A stretch of 64,000 bases of DNA from Streptomyces formicae (GCF_022647665.1 NZ_CP071872.1:3720001-3784000); one strand, 5' to 3'; counted from the first letter of the stretch, positions 43,827 through 53,096 are shown. Program-made: numbers and translations. Notes: generated by a model not told the origin, from the sequence alone.

Positions 43827-44065
43827 GGGACCGGCAGTCACTCGAACGGGTGCTCCGGGAGGCCGGAGTGCCCGACGAGCACTACTGGATCGAGGGCGTC
43901 CATGAACCGGCACCCACCCCGCCCGACTTCGTCTACCTGCGCGCCCGGCCGGGCGGCGACGGCTGGGAGACGGGGGTGTACGAGCGGGGCACGTACGAGC
44001 CAGTCGCCGACCACGCCACGGAGGCCGGGGCGTGCGCCCACTTCCGTGCCCTGCTCGGCGTCTGA
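43823..44065 (+). CDS. Small protein, candidate immunity partner of the TNT protein
   Basis: 80 residues, acidic, no signal peptide: MRDRQSLERVLREAGVPDEHYWIEG, DFVYLRARPGGDGWETGVYERG and a C-terminal helix. It overlaps the TNT stop by 4 nt, so translation is coupled. Cytosolic acidic partners are typical immunity proteins for NADase toxins; the function is inferred from position and size only. Confidence 0.75.
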   Translation: MRDRQSLERVLREAGVPDEHYWIEGVHEPAPTPPDFVYLRARPGGDGWETGVYERGTYEPVADHATEAGACAHFRALLGV

Positions 44066-44072
44066 CCGGCGG

Positions 44073-45251
44073 CTATCGGGTCCCCGTCGTCGGAGGCCGC
44101 GGGAGCCCGGTGTTCGGATACCGGACGGCGAGGGCCGCGATGTCGTCGCCGAGCCGGCCGCCGCTGTAGTGGAGCAGGTCCCGGTGGAGCCGGTCGAGCA
44201 GCTCCCGGGGCGGCGCCGGGCCCTGCCGCCGGGCCCAGTCCGGAAGCGGGAAGAACGCGCCGCTGCGGTCCCGGGTCTCCGTGACGCCGTCGGTGTAGAG
44301 CAGCAGCTGGTCGCCCGGGGCGAGGGCGACGGTGTCGACCCAGTAGTGGTCCCCGATGAGCGCCGCGAGGTTGAGCGGCGGCGACGCGGTGGTGGGCTCC
44401 AGGACACGGATGTCCCCGCTCCGCACGAGCAGCGGCGGCGGGTGTCCGCAGTTGAGGAGTTTCACGGAGCCGCCGCCGTGCGGGATCTCGGCGATCAGCG
44501 CGGTGGCGAAGCGCTCCGGCAGGTCCTGGGCGGGAAACGCGGCGCTGTGGCGGGTCATGCTGGTGTCCAGCCGGTGGATGATGCCCCGCAGGTCGGGCTC
44601 GTCGTACGCGGCCTCCCTGAAACAGCTGATCACCGCCGCGGCCGCACCCACCGCGGACAGGCCCTTGCCGCGCACGTCACCGATGAGCAGCCGGACCCCG
44701 TACGGCGTGGCGGCCGCCTCGTAGAAGTCACCGCCGATCCGGGCCTGCTCCTGGGCGGCCACGTACAGCGACTCGACCTCGACGCCCTCGATGCGGCGCG
44801 GCAGCGGGCGCAGCAGCACCTTCTGGGCCGTGTCGGCGACGAGGCGGATGTGGAAGAGGGCCTCTTCCCGCTGGAGCCGGACATGGCTCGCGTAGGCGGC
44901 GGCCAGGGTGACCGCGACGATCGCGGCAGCCGTGTAGGGCGTTCCCAGGTCGGTGTAGACGAAGCTGAGGCCGATCATGACCATCAGGCAGAAGGTCCCC
45001 AGCAGGACCGTGGGGAGCACCGGCCACATCGCCGCCGCGAGGGCGGGGGCGGCGGGCAGCAGCCGGCTGAAGGCGATCTCCCTCGGCGTGGAGAACGCCA
45101 GGGCGGTGATGAGCAGGGTCAGGATCACCGGTGACAGCCGGGCAGCTTTCCACTGGCCGCCGTAGGGCGGACGACGGCGCCGCAGCCGCACGGGCGTGAT
45201 CACAAAATGCATCATATCTGGCAGAAGGGGCATCGAGCTCGAACCGATCAT
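44073..45251 (-). CDS. Membrane-anchored SpoIIE/PP2C-type protein phosphatase
   Basis: 392 residues. Three to four hydrophobic segments (about 38-55, 68-88, 90-110, 112-126) precede a PP2C-like SpoIIE domain (VESLYVAAQEQARIGGDFYEAAATPYGVRLLIGDVRGKGLSAVGAAAAVISCF, LLNCGHPPPLLVRSG, LLLYTDGVTETRD and GDDIAALAVRY) with the metal-binding aspartates. Such proteins dephosphorylate anti-sigma-factor antagonists in streptomycete stress and development circuits. The start is uncertain: ATG 45251 is the longest; 45233 and 45215 are alternatives, none with a good ribosome site. Confidence 0.88.
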   Translation of the reverse strand: MIGSSSMPLLPDMMHFVITPVRLRRRRPPYGGQWKAARLSPVILTLLITALAFSTPREIAFSRLLPAAPALAAAMWPVLPTVLLGTFCLMVMIGLSFVYTDLGTPYTAAAIVAVTLAAAYASHVRLQREEALFHIRLVADTAQKVLLRPLPRRIEGVEVESLYVAAQEQARIGGDFYEAAATPYGVRLLIGDVRGKGLSAVGAAAAVISCFREAAYDEPDLRGIIHRLDTSMTRHSAAFPAQDLPERFATALIAEIPHGGGSVKLLNCGHPPPLLVRSGDIRVLEPTTASPPLNLAALIGDHYWVDTVALAPGDQLLLYTDGVTETRDRSGAFFPLPDWARRQGPAPPRELLDRLHRDLLHYSGGRLGDDIAALAVRYPNTGLPRPPTTGTR

Positions 45252-45355
45252 GTGTGGTCACGCGTGGTGACCATCGGCTCGAATCGCGGCCGCCGCGGGC
45301 CGCCCCTCGTCGTCCCCGACGACCCGTGCCGCCACCGCCCCTGATCGCAGTGGGA

Positions 45356-45853
45356 TCAGCGCGCGAGGTAGAGGGTGAGGGCTCCGCCCGACTGGGAGAT
45401 GGCTTCGACGTGACCATAGCCGCGGGCGGTGGCGTACGAGCCGGTGCCGCCGGTGACGGCGAGGTCGAAGTCGCTGGGCGGGGTGCCGACCCGGGTGGTC
45501 TGGAGGTGCTGCCACGTCACCTGCCCAAGGGGAAGGCGGAACGTGCCGGTGCAGAGGGTGGTGTCCGGTGCCACTCGGGTGCACACCGCGCCCTCGGTGC
45601 CGTAGCTGATGCCTCTGCGGAAGAGGTTCGCGGTGATGATGATCTGATCGCCGATCCCGCGCCCGGGTGCCCCGTTGTCGACCACCGTCGTTCCTGTGCC
45701 CGTCGACGTCAGGCGGATGACCTCCGTGCGCTTCACGTACCCGCGCCGGTCCGGAGCGTGCGCGTCGTTGGACGCAGAGGCGGACCCCGCGAGAGTTGCA
45801 AGTGACAACGCCGTGGTCGCCGCCGCCACCGCCCACTTCGAAATAGAAAGCAT
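45356..45853 (-). CDS. Secreted allene-oxide-cyclase-barrel-like protein
   Basis: 165 residues. Signal peptide (MLSISKWAVAAATTALSLAT, cleavage after ASA). The mature part is a beta-rich domain (TEVIRLTSTGTGTTVVDNGAPGRGIGDQIIITANLFRRG, FRLPLGQVTWQHL, FDLAVTGGTGSYATARGYGHVEAI), like the AOC/dirigent-type barrels found in actinobacterial secreted proteins. No catalytic assignment. The ATG at 45853 has GAGG upstream; a TTGACA box (45917-45922, minus strand) with AACTCT 17 nt further may be the promoter. Confidence 0.82.
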   Translation of the reverse strand: MLSISKWAVAAATTALSLATLAGSASASNDAHAPDRRGYVKRTEVIRLTSTGTGTTVVDNGAPGRGIGDQIIITANLFRRGISYGTEGAVCTRVAPDTTLCTGTFRLPLGQVTWQHLQTTRVGTPPSDFDLAVTGGTGSYATARGYGHVEAISQSGGALTLYLAR

Positions 45854-46187
45854 TCTGCCTCGCCTGATGAACGCGGTTTCTTCGGTGTGCCTCAGAGTTC
45901 GCATTGTGCGATGTGATGTCAATGATCGAACTCGTCGGGAACGCCTGATTCACCCTTAAGGGCGCCGAGCCGTGACCCGGACTTCCGCATGGCCGATGAG
46001 CCAGCCTCGCATGGGACGGTCGTCGCCCAGGTGGCTCAGGAAGGTGTCTTCCATCGGGTGACACCAGCGTGTAGGGGATGCGGCAGCAGGCCCTCGTGGG
46101 AGAGAAAGTCATCGCAAGTGTGTGCTGACCCGGTTGGCCGGACCAGGGCCGGGTCGGCATGGAGGTCGAGAACCACCAGGAGCCCGC
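45854..46187. other. Intergenic region with divergent promoters
   Basis: 334 bp between the AOC-like gene and ctaD. A minus-strand TTGACA (45917-45922) / AACTCT (45894-45899) pair faces the AOC-like gene. No equally good promoter was seen for ctaD, and no gene or strong hairpin was recognised. Confidence 0.5.
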
Positions 46188-47915
46188 GTGGCCATGCATT
46201 CGGAGTCCCCGTCCAGCACCTTGGCCGATGACTCGTACGAGAACGAGGTCCCTGCCCGCCGCAGGCGGCCCGGCAGTGTGGTGGTGAAGTGGCTGACCAC
46301 CACCGACCACAAGACCATCGGGACGCTCTACCTGGTCACGTCGTTCGTCTTCTTCTGCTTCGGCGGCATCCTGGCGATGTTCATGCGCGCCGAGCTGGCG
46401 CGTCCGGGGATGCAGATCATGTCGAACGAGCAGTTCAACCAGGCGTTCACGATGCACGGCCTGATCATGCTGTTGATGTTCGCGACGCCGCTGTTCGCCG
46501 GATTCGCGAACTGGATCATGCCGCTGCAGATCGGCGCGCCCGACGTGGCGTTCCCGCGACTGAACATGTTCGCGTACTGGCTCTACCTCTTCGGCTCGCT
46601 GATCGCGGCCGCCGCGTTCCTGACCCCGAACGGCGCCCCGGACTTCGGCTGGTTCATGTACGCGCCGCTCTCGGACGCTGTGCACACCCCCAATCCCGGC
46701 GCGGACATGGCCATCATGGGTCTGGCCCTGTCCGGCTTCGGCACGATCCTCGGTTCGGTCAACTTCATCACCACGATCATCTGCATGCGCGCGCCCGGCT
46801 TGACGATGTTCCGGATGTCGATCTTCTGCTGGACGGTGCTGCTGACCGGTGTGCTGGTCCTGCTGGCCTTCCCGGTGCTGGCCGCGGCGCTGCTCGCCCT
46901 GGAGGCGGACCGCAAGTTCGGTGCCCACATCTTCGACTCCACCAACGGCGGCGCGTTGCTGTGGCAACACCTGTTCTGGTTCTTCGGTCATCCAGAGGTG
47001 TACATCATCGCCCTGCCGTTCTTCGGCATCGTCTCGGAGGTCGTTCCGGTCTTCAGCCGCAAGCCGATGTTCGGCTACATCGGCCTGGTGGCCGCGACGA
47101 TCGCGATCGCCGGTCTGTCCGTGACCGTGTGGGCCCACCACATGTACGTCACCGGCGGGGTGCTACTGCCGTTCTTCTCCTTCATGACCTTCCTGATCGC
47201 GGTACCGACCGGTGTGAAGTTCTTCAACTGGATCGGCACCATGTGGAAGGGCTCACTGTCTTTCGAGACCCCGATGCTCTGGGCCACGGGATTTCTCGTG
47301 ACATTCCTCTTCGGCGGACTCACCGGAATCATTCTGGCCTCGCCCCCGATGGACTTCCACGTCTCCGACTCGTACTTCGTCGTCGCGCACTTCCACTACG
47401 TCGTCTTCGGCACCGTGGTCTTCGCGATGTTCGCCGGATTCCACTTCTGGTGGCCGAAGTTCACCGGCAAGATGCTGGACGAGCGGCTCGGCAAGATGAC
47501 CTTCTGGACGCTGTTCATCGGCTTCCACGGCACCTTCCTGGTCCAGCACTGGCTGGGCGCCGAGGGCATGCCGCGCCGGTACGCGGATTACCTCGCGGCC
47601 GACGGCTTCACCGCGCTGAACACCATCTCCACGATCAGCTCGTTCCTGCTGGGCATGTCGATCCTGCCGTTCCTCTACAACGTCTGGAAGACGGAGAAGT
47701 TCGGCAAGAAGGTCGAGGTCGACGACCCGTGGGGCTTCGGCCGTTCGCTCGAATGGGCGACGTCCTGCCCGCCGCCGCGCCACAACTTCCTCACCCTGCC
47801 GAGGATCCGCTCCGAATCCCCGGCATTCGATCTGCACCATCCCGAAATCGCCGAACTCGAGCACGGCGGTGCGCATGAGCCGAGTGCGAGCGGCCCGGGG
47901 AGGGAACTGCGGTGA
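46188..47915 (+). CDS. ctaD: Cytochrome c oxidase subunit I (aa3-type)
   Basis: 575 residues with twelve membrane helices. Heme-copper ligands are present: the low-spin heme a His in TMHGLIMLLMF, the CuB His in FWFFGHPEVYI with the cross-linked Tyr, the pair VWAHHMYVTG, and VAHFHYVVFG for the heme ligands. Channel residues (SFET, KxxY-type) appear intact. The gene stands alone, with no ctaC, ctaE or qcr genes in the window, so it is probably a second copy beside the main operon. GTG at 46188 follows AGGAG; ATG 46194 is an alternative. The stop overlaps the next gene (GTGA). Confidence 0.95.
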   Translation: MAMHSESPSSTLADDSYENEVPARRRRPGSVVVKWLTTTDHKTIGTLYLVTSFVFFCFGGILAMFMRAELARPGMQIMSNEQFNQAFTMHGLIMLLMFATPLFAGFANWIMPLQIGAPDVAFPRLNMFAYWLYLFGSLIAAAAFLTPNGAPDFGWFMYAPLSDAVHTPNPGADMAIMGLALSGFGTILGSVNFITTIICMRAPGLTMFRMSIFCWTVLLTGVLVLLAFPVLAAALLALEADRKFGAHIFDSTNGGALLWQHLFWFFGHPEVYIIALPFFGIVSEVVPVFSRKPMFGYIGLVAATIAIAGLSVTVWAHHMYVTGGVLLPFFSFMTFLIAVPTGVKFFNWIGTMWKGSLSFETPMLWATGFLVTFLFGGLTGIILASPPMDFHVSDSYFVVAHFHYVVFGTVVFAMFAGFHFWWPKFTGKMLDERLGKMTFWTLFIGFHGTFLVQHWLGAEGMPRRYADYLAADGFTALNTISTISSFLLGMSILPFLYNVWKTEKFGKKVEVDDPWGFGRSLEWATSCPPPRHNFLTLPRIRSESPAFDLHHPEIAELEHGGAHEPSASGPGRELR

Positions 47916-48253
47916 GCCGTCCCTCCCCTGACGACCGGATCCAGGACGGGCTGAACCAGCTCGACGGCTACCTGTACTGGCAGGCCGAACTGGCCGAAGC
48001 GCGCAGGGAAGCCATGGCCTTCTGCGACAAGCTGTCCTGGCTCACCACCGGCGAGCGCCGCGACCTCGAGGAGGAGTACGCCCGCGCTCGCGTGGACATG
48101 GCGAAGGCGGCCACCCGCCGCATCGCCGACCGGTGCACCGAACTGCGCGCCGAATACGAGGCCCGCTACCAGCGGCTGCGTCAGCGGACCGTAGCAGTCA
48201 CGCTCGGCGCGGCGTCCTGTCTCCTGGTGGTGTGGGAACTGCTGCGCAAGTGA
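47912..48253 (+). CDS. Small C-terminally anchored membrane protein linked to ctaD
   Basis: 113 residues: a charged helical/coiled-coil body (QAELAEARREAMAFCDKLSWLTTGERRDLEEEYARARVDMAKAATRRI...EARYQRLRQR) and one C-terminal membrane helix (TVAVTLGAASCLLVVWELL). GTG at 47912 overlaps the ctaD stop, so it is translationally coupled and may be a small assembly or accessory factor for this oxidase (inference from position). No known family recognised. Confidence 0.8.
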   Translation: MSRPSPDDRIQDGLNQLDGYLYWQAELAEARREAMAFCDKLSWLTTGERRDLEEEYARARVDMAKAATRRIADRCTELRAEYEARYQRLRQRTVAVTLGAASCLLVVWELLRK

Positions 48254-48428
48254 GCCCGCGCCGCCCGTGAGACGTTCACTCGGGGGTGTTGCCCTGCCGA
48301 CAGCCAGACAACTCGCACAGTTCCGCCCGGGTTCACCCGTCGTACGAGCGATACTTCGACACTTCGTCCCGGCCCGTGCCACATTTGCGCTCGGGCCATG
48401 AACATTTGGTGATTGACGGAGGTCATGG

Positions 48429-49538
48429 ATGGTCAAGCGTCGTGAGCTGCTCGGGATGGTCGGCGCGACTGTCGGAGCAGGAGTGTTGGGGGCAGGTACG
48501 GCCGAGGCCAGGTCCCAGAGCGCAGAGGGTCGGCACCGGCCCTCGCACAGAACGCTCAAGGTCTTGCAGTTCAACATATGGCTCGGTGGCAGCCAGGTCC
48601 CGGGTGGTCGCGCCGGCATCGCCGACACCATTGCCGCGGTCAAGCCGGACGTGGTCATGCTCAGCGAGTCGAGTCCGGAACGTGTCGCCAACACGCTGTC
48701 CGATCTCGCCGACCGCGGCCTCACCTATTACGACAACGAGAACCCGACCGATCCGGCGGTGATCTCGCGCTACCCGATCATCGAGCACAAGTCCTTCCCC
48801 TGCTGGTCGAAGGCGGTCATCTCGGTCGACGGCACTGAGGTCGCGGCCTACTCCGGGCACCTTGAGTACCGCTACTACGCCAACTACCTGCCGCGCGGCT
48901 ACGGCGGCGGTACGCCGGCACCCCTGGAGACGTCCGAGTACGGCTGGGACGAGATCCCGACCGGTCCGATCACCGACGTCGACCTGATCATGCGGCTCAA
49001 CGAGGCGTCCGGGCGCACCGAGGTGACGAAGACGGTTCTGGCGGACGCCGCGCAGGAGCGCCGCCGTGGCCGGCTCACCGTGCTGGCCGGGGACTTCAAC
49101 GAGCCGTCGCACCGGGACTGGACCCGCCGGACGCGAAACCTGTTCGACCACAACGGCACCGTCGTCGAGTGGACGACGACCAAGGCGATCGAGGACGCCG
49201 GTTTCCGCGACAGCTACCGCGAGGTCTACCCCGACCCCGTTCGTACGCCGGGCTTCACCTGGCCGAGCGACAACCCGGGTGCCGAGCCCGGGCAGCTCAC
49301 CTGGGCGCCGAAGGCGGACGAGCGGGACCGGATCGACTTCATCTACTACCACCCGGATCGGCGGATCCGCCTTCTCGACAGCGTGATCGTCGGCCCGTCC
49401 ACCACGATCGTGCGCAACGAGCGGGTCGAGGAGTCCGGGCGGGAGAAGTTCTGGGCGCCGGGCTGGACCTGGCCGACCGATCACAAGGCCGTGCTCAGCA
49501 CCTTCCGGGTGTCCACGCACGACCGTCACCACCACTGA
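48429..49538 (+). CDS. Tat-exported endonuclease/exonuclease/phosphatase-family protein
   Basis: 369 residues. The N-terminus (VKRRELLGMVGATVGAGVLG) has a twin-arginine-type signal, truncated to KRRELLG. The EEP fold follows: LKVLQFNIWLGG, VVMLSESSPERV, VISRYPI, the core LTVLAGDFNEPSHRDWT and RIDFIYYHPDR, ending with DHKAVLSTF. These hydrolyse phosphodiesters or phosphomonoesters (DNase, sphingomyelinase or inositol phosphatase type). ATG 48429 has GGAGG ten bases before it. Confidence 0.9.
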   Translation: MVKRRELLGMVGATVGAGVLGAGTAEARSQSAEGRHRPSHRTLKVLQFNIWLGGSQVPGGRAGIADTIAAVKPDVVMLSESSPERVANTLSDLADRGLTYYDNENPTDPAVISRYPIIEHKSFPCWSKAVISVDGTEVAAYSGHLEYRYYANYLPRGYGGGTPAPLETSEYGWDEIPTGPITDVDLIMRLNEASGRTEVTKTVLADAAQERRRGRLTVLAGDFNEPSHRDWTRRTRNLFDHNGTVVEWTTTKAIEDAGFRDSYREVYPDPVRTPGFTWPSDNPGAEPGQLTWAPKADERDRIDFIYYHPDRRIRLLDSVIVGPSTTIVRNERVEESGREKFWAPGWTWPTDHKAVLSTFRVSTHDRHHH

Positions 49539-49617
49539 TCAGCTTCTCCGGCTGCCGGCCAGAACGCGTCTGCGTACTGGCCGGCAGCCTTGTGCGGCGG
49601 CAGTGATCAGGGAAGGG

Positions 49618-50331
49618 TCAGTCGACGTCGGCGCGCGTGGTCCCCATCTTGGGGTCGTCGACCCAGCTCTGCGAGCCGACGCTCGCGATGGAGGAGCCGT
49701 AGGTGCCCCAGCGGGGCTTGTTGCCGAGGTCGTCCCAGGTGCGTATGCCCGAGCGGGAGGCGAGCGGATCGCCGTCCAGGTAGATCTCGACCGAGCCGCC
49801 GGTGCCCGAGCTCGTGGTGATCTTCATCTGGATGGCGTGCCAGCCGTCCTTCCACTCGCGGCTGCCGATCGCGTTCCATGTCTCGCCCGGCGAGACGTAC
49901 CAAGCCTTGAGCTTGTTGTCCTCGACCTTCATGATCACCGGGTAGTTCTGCTGGTGCTGGTCGTTGGTGCCGTTGGACTTCCACTGGAAGACCGTCTGGG
50001 CGTTGCCCGTCTTCGTCGCGAGCGACCAGCCGAACCACAGGGTCCGGTTGTTCTGCAGCTCTCCTTCGGCTCCGGCCAGGCTGTGGCCCTCGCAGCGGTC
50101 GATGCCGGGCACCTTGTTGAACTCGAAGAAGGTGCCGTGGCTGTCGCCCCAGGTGTGCACGCGCTTGACGCCGCCGTCGCAAAGGATCGCGGCGAAGACG
50201 CCAAGTCCCTTGTCCGCGTTGCCGTCCCACAGGACGGAGGCGCTTGCCGGGCTCGCCGTGACGAGGGTCATGGTGCTGGCGATCGCGGCCGAGGTGAGCA
50301 GAAGCCTGGATCGGGGACTGCGTCGTTGCAT
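49618..50331 (-). CDS. Secreted polysaccharide lyase (heparin lyase I-like)
   Basis: 237 residues. Signal peptide to about residue 32 (LLLTSAAIASTMTLVTASPASA). The mature domain has the concanavalin-like fold of PF14099-type lyases (LWDGNADKGLGVFA, LWFGWSLATKTGNAQTVFQWKSNGT, REWKDGWHAIQMKITTSSGTGGSVEIYLDGDP, IASVGSQSWVDDPKMG). It should cleave uronic-acid-containing polysaccharides by beta-elimination; the exact substrate (glucuronan-type or glycosaminoglycan) is open. ATG 50331 follows AAGGAG. Confidence 0.85.
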   Translation of the reverse strand: MQRRSPRSRLLLTSAAIASTMTLVTASPASASVLWDGNADKGLGVFAAILCDGGVKRVHTWGDSHGTFFEFNKVPGIDRCEGHSLAGAEGELQNNRTLWFGWSLATKTGNAQTVFQWKSNGTNDQHQQNYPVIMKVEDNKLKAWYVSPGETWNAIGSREWKDGWHAIQMKITTSSGTGGSVEIYLDGDPLASRSGIRTWDDLGNKPRWGTYGSSIASVGSQSWVDDPKMGTTRADVD

Positions 50332-50704
50332 CGTCTTCTCCTTGGGTGTGTGGGGGAGGTGGGTGGCTGGTCGGGCTGAACCCCGTGCCCAGGATCAGAT
50401 CGCTCCACCGGGCAGGCAGGAGCGCGAGCCCCTCGCTGTCGGACGCGACCTCAACGGCGAAGGCGGGTGGCGGAATCCGGCCGTGAGGGCGAGCGCGGTG
50501 CCGGTGCCTCCGGTTGCGTGGGTGAAGGCACGGCGACGCAAGGCAGAAGCCATGGGGGGAGTCAACCTTTGCTGTGCGCGGCGGGGTTGCCGACTGAGCG
50601 CAGCCTGGGTGACCGTATTTCCGCCGTCAAGACTCAGTCTTGAAACGGTCAATTAACGGTCGATCATTGGACGTCAGGCGCAGGCGCAGGCGCAGGCGTC
50701 AGCG
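50332..50704. other. Intergenic region with a probable gene remnant
   Basis: 373 bp between the lyase and the DeoR/LacI-type regulator, both on the minus strand. It holds the 52-codon open frame at 50395-50553, an AT-richer stretch (50620-50665) and a short CAGGCG tandem array (50677-50700) just after the regulator stop. Confidence 0.5.
50395..50553 (-). pseudogene. Short Tat-signal-like open frame, probable remnant
   Basis: 52 codons. It starts MASALRRRAFTHATGGTGTA, which looks like a twin-arginine export signal, then becomes unrelated Pro/Arg-rich sequence and stops. It has only a weak ribosome site, and a TTGACT box lies near. It may be the 5' end of a lost secreted enzyme, or chance. Confidence 0.25.
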
Positions 50705-51811
50705 TCAGGCGGCTGTCGGCGAGGCGCCGCACGACTGCCTGACCACGAGCTTGGGGAGCCACTCGATCGTGGAGCGCTGCACCTCGGGGTCTTCGAGGCG
50801 GCGCAGCAGGAGTTTCACCGCGGTCTCGCCGACCGCGTGGTTCGCGGGGGAGACCGAGGTCAGGGGCGTGTCCGTCAGCCCGGCGAGCTCGTCGTTGTAG
50901 CAGACGAGCGCGAAGTCCTCGGGTATCCGGACCGCTTGGGCCAGCAGTCGTTGGAGCAGGTTGGTCGCGTCGGTGTCGGTGTGCACGATCGCGGCCCGCA
51001 CTCCCTCCGACCGGAAGAGCTCCAGCAGGAGGTCGGCGCGGCGCTCGAATTCGTCGAAGTGCCCGGCGCGGGTGGGGTCCGCCGGGGAGATGTCGTCGTC
51101 GGGGAGGCCGAGGGCGCCGACCGCGGCGTGGTAGCCGCGGCGGATGTGGGGCCAGGTGTGCGTGTTCCGGGACAGCAGCGCGATGCGCCGGTGGCCGAGG
51201 CCGGCCAGGTGGTGCACCGCGAGTGTGGCGCCTCCGGCGTGGTCCGACGCCACCCGGTCGAGGTCCGCTCCCGGAAGACCCAGCGGTATCCGACGCTCCA
51301 CCAGGACGGTGGGGACCCTCACCTCCGCGATCTGCGCGGCGTCCCTCTCGGTGGGGCCTTCGATGCCCCAGCAGGGAGTCAGCAGCAGGCCGTCGGCACC
51401 GGCTTCGACCATGTTCCTGATCTGCGTCGCGTCCCGGCCCGGGTGGTACTCGGTGATGCCGACCAGCAGGCGTGCGCCCGCCGCGGTGGCGGCGTCCCGG
51501 GCGCCGCGGATGACCGTTCGGTAGAAGTAGTTGGCAGTCGGCACCACCATGCCCAGCACCGGGCCGTCGGGGGCCGGGGCCGGCATCTGGCGGGCCAGGC
51601 GCGCGTCGCGTGCGTTGAGCGGGGCGGTCGGCCAGGCCACCGAGCCGTGAAGCCTGCGGACGCGGCCCACTTCGGCGAGCGCGGTCACGTCCCGGCGCGC
51701 GGTCTCCACCGAGATGCCGAGTGCGGCGGCGAGTTCGGTCACCCGAAGGCTCTCCCGCTCCCGCACCAGCCGCAGGATCCGCCTGTGCCGGTCCTCCACG
51801 CTCTCCCGCAT
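50705..51811 (-). CDS. Transcriptional regulator: DeoR-type HTH with LacI-type sensor
   Basis: 368 residues. Residues 1-60 are a DeoR winged helix (EDRHRRILRLVRERESLRVTELAAALGISVETARRDVTALAEVGRVRRLHG). From residue 85 it follows the LacI/periplasmic-binding sugar sensor (LGMVVPTANYFYRTVIRGARDAATAAGARLLVGITEY, GADGLLLTPCWG, VLVERRIP, LGHRRIALLSRN, EDFALVCYNDELAGLTDTPLTSVSP). The mix of domains is known in Actinobacteria. ATG 51811 has GAGGGGG upstream. It probably senses a sugar released by the neighbouring secreted polysaccharide enzymes. Confidence 0.92.
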   Translation of the reverse strand: MRESVEDRHRRILRLVRERESLRVTELAAALGISVETARRDVTALAEVGRVRRLHGSVAWPTAPLNARDARLARQMPAPAPDGPVLGMVVPTANYFYRTVIRGARDAATAAGARLLVGITEYHPGRDATQIRNMVEAGADGLLLTPCWGIEGPTERDAAQIAEVRVPTVLVERRIPLGLPGADLDRVASDHAGGATLAVHHLAGLGHRRIALLSRNTHTWPHIRRGYHAAVGALGLPDDDISPADPTRAGHFDEFERRADLLLELFRSEGVRAAIVHTDTDATNLLQRLLAQAVRIPEDFALVCYNDELAGLTDTPLTSVSPANHAVGETAVKLLLRRLEDPEVQRSTIEWLPKLVVRQSCGASPTAA

Positions 51812-52027
51812 GTCCGCCCCCTCGCCTGCGACCACGGCCGGATACCGGTCGAAGGGAGCGTAGCCCGAAGGTGGACCGTCCGAACGAATACTGACCGAGC
51901 GCTCGAACGGTGGGACTGGATCCGCCGCCCTCTTGCCCTGTGGTCCAGACCACCGGAATGCTCCTGCCCGCTTGACAGGAACACGTTCAAGCAAAGGTCG
52001 ACTCCCCCCCACCAAGAGGAGACTTGA

Positions 52028-53086
52028 GTGAACAGCTCCATAGGCAGGCGCGCCGGCCTGGTCGCCGTGGCGGCCGGGCTCTCGGCTGTCACGGGCCTCG
52101 CCGCCCCGAGCGCGAACGCAGCGGGCCCCACACCGCTGATGGCCTCGTTCCGGTCCGCGGACACGCTGCGAGCGCTCGAAGCGAGGCTCGGCGCCGACGA
52201 CACGGCGGGCTACTACCGTGACGTGGCGACGAACCGGATGGTCGTCACCGTCACCGACGAGGCCGCTGCCGAAGAGGTACGTGCAACCGGCGCCGTGGCC
52301 AGACTCGTCGAACGCAGTGGCGCCGAACTCGTCGCGGCCAAGACCACCCTGGACAGGACCGTGCACATCGCGGGCACCACGTGGGGCATCGACCCCGTCA
52401 CCAACCAGGTCCTCATCACCGCCGACAGCACCGTCAAAGGCGCCGGGCTCGACGCGCTGAAGGCGGCCGCGGCCGCGCTCGGCGGGGCGGCGCGCATCGA
52501 GTACGAGAGCGGCGTGCTGAGCACCGACCAGTCCGGCGGCGACTACATGGACAACGATGCCTCGGCCTGCTCCACCGGATTCAACGCCTCGGGCGGCGGC
52601 CGCACCTACATCATCACCGCCGGCCACTGCACCGACGGCGGCGGCGTCTGGGAGACGTACTCCGGCTCACGGATCGGGCCCACCTCCCGCTCGGACTTCC
52701 CGACGAACGACTTCGGCGCCGTCCAGTACGACAGCACGGTCACGCGCCCCGGCGACGTCAACCTCTCCGGCACCCACCGCGACATCACCTCCGCCGGAGA
52801 CTCGTACGTCGGCCAGGCCATCGAGCGCAGCGGCTTCAAGACCGGCCGGCGCAGCGGCACGGTCACCGCGGTGAACGTGACGGTCAACTACTCCGCGGGC
52901 CCGGTCTACGGGATGGTCGCCAACAACTCCTGCGCCGACCCCGGCGACAGCGGCGGCCCGTACCTCGCCGGAACCGTCGCACTCGGCATCCACTCGGGCG
53001 GCAGCGGCACCTGCGCCAGCCCGGGCACGGAGTACTACCAGCCGGTGAAGGAAGCACTGAGCACGTACGGGCTCAGCGTGTACTGA
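52028..53086 (+). CDS. Secreted S1 serine protease (streptogrisin/alpha-lytic type)
   Basis: 352 residues as a pre-pro-protein. A signal peptide (to about residue 33) precedes an alpha-lytic prodomain (LRALEARLGADDTAGYYRDVATNRMVVTVTDEAAAE, 160 aa). The chymotrypsin-like domain has TAGHC (His), a probable Asp in TNDFGAV, and GDSGGPY (Ser). ASACSTGF and TAGHCTDGG place the conserved disulfide. A TTGACA box at 51972-51977 lies upstream; the -10 is weak. GTG 52028 follows GAGGAG. A strong hairpin follows the stop. Confidence 0.93.
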   Translation: MNSSIGRRAGLVAVAAGLSAVTGLAAPSANAAGPTPLMASFRSADTLRALEARLGADDTAGYYRDVATNRMVVTVTDEAAAEEVRATGAVARLVERSGAELVAAKTTLDRTVHIAGTTWGIDPVTNQVLITADSTVKGAGLDALKAAAAALGGAARIEYESGVLSTDQSGGDYMDNDASACSTGFNASGGGRTYIITAGHCTDGGGVWETYSGSRIGPTSRSDFPTNDFGAVQYDSTVTRPGDVNLSGTHRDITSAGDSYVGQAIERSGFKTGRRSGTVTAVNVTVNYSAGPVYGMVANNSCADPGDSGGPYLAGTVALGIHSGGSGTCASPGTEYYQPVKEALSTYGLSVY

Positions 53087-53096
53087 GGCAGGTGGG

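Noticed and set aside
50677..50700. Short CAGGCG tandem repeat as a regulatory array
   Set aside because: Only a few copies, directly after a stop codon in GC-rich sequence; no second copy or symmetric structure was seen.
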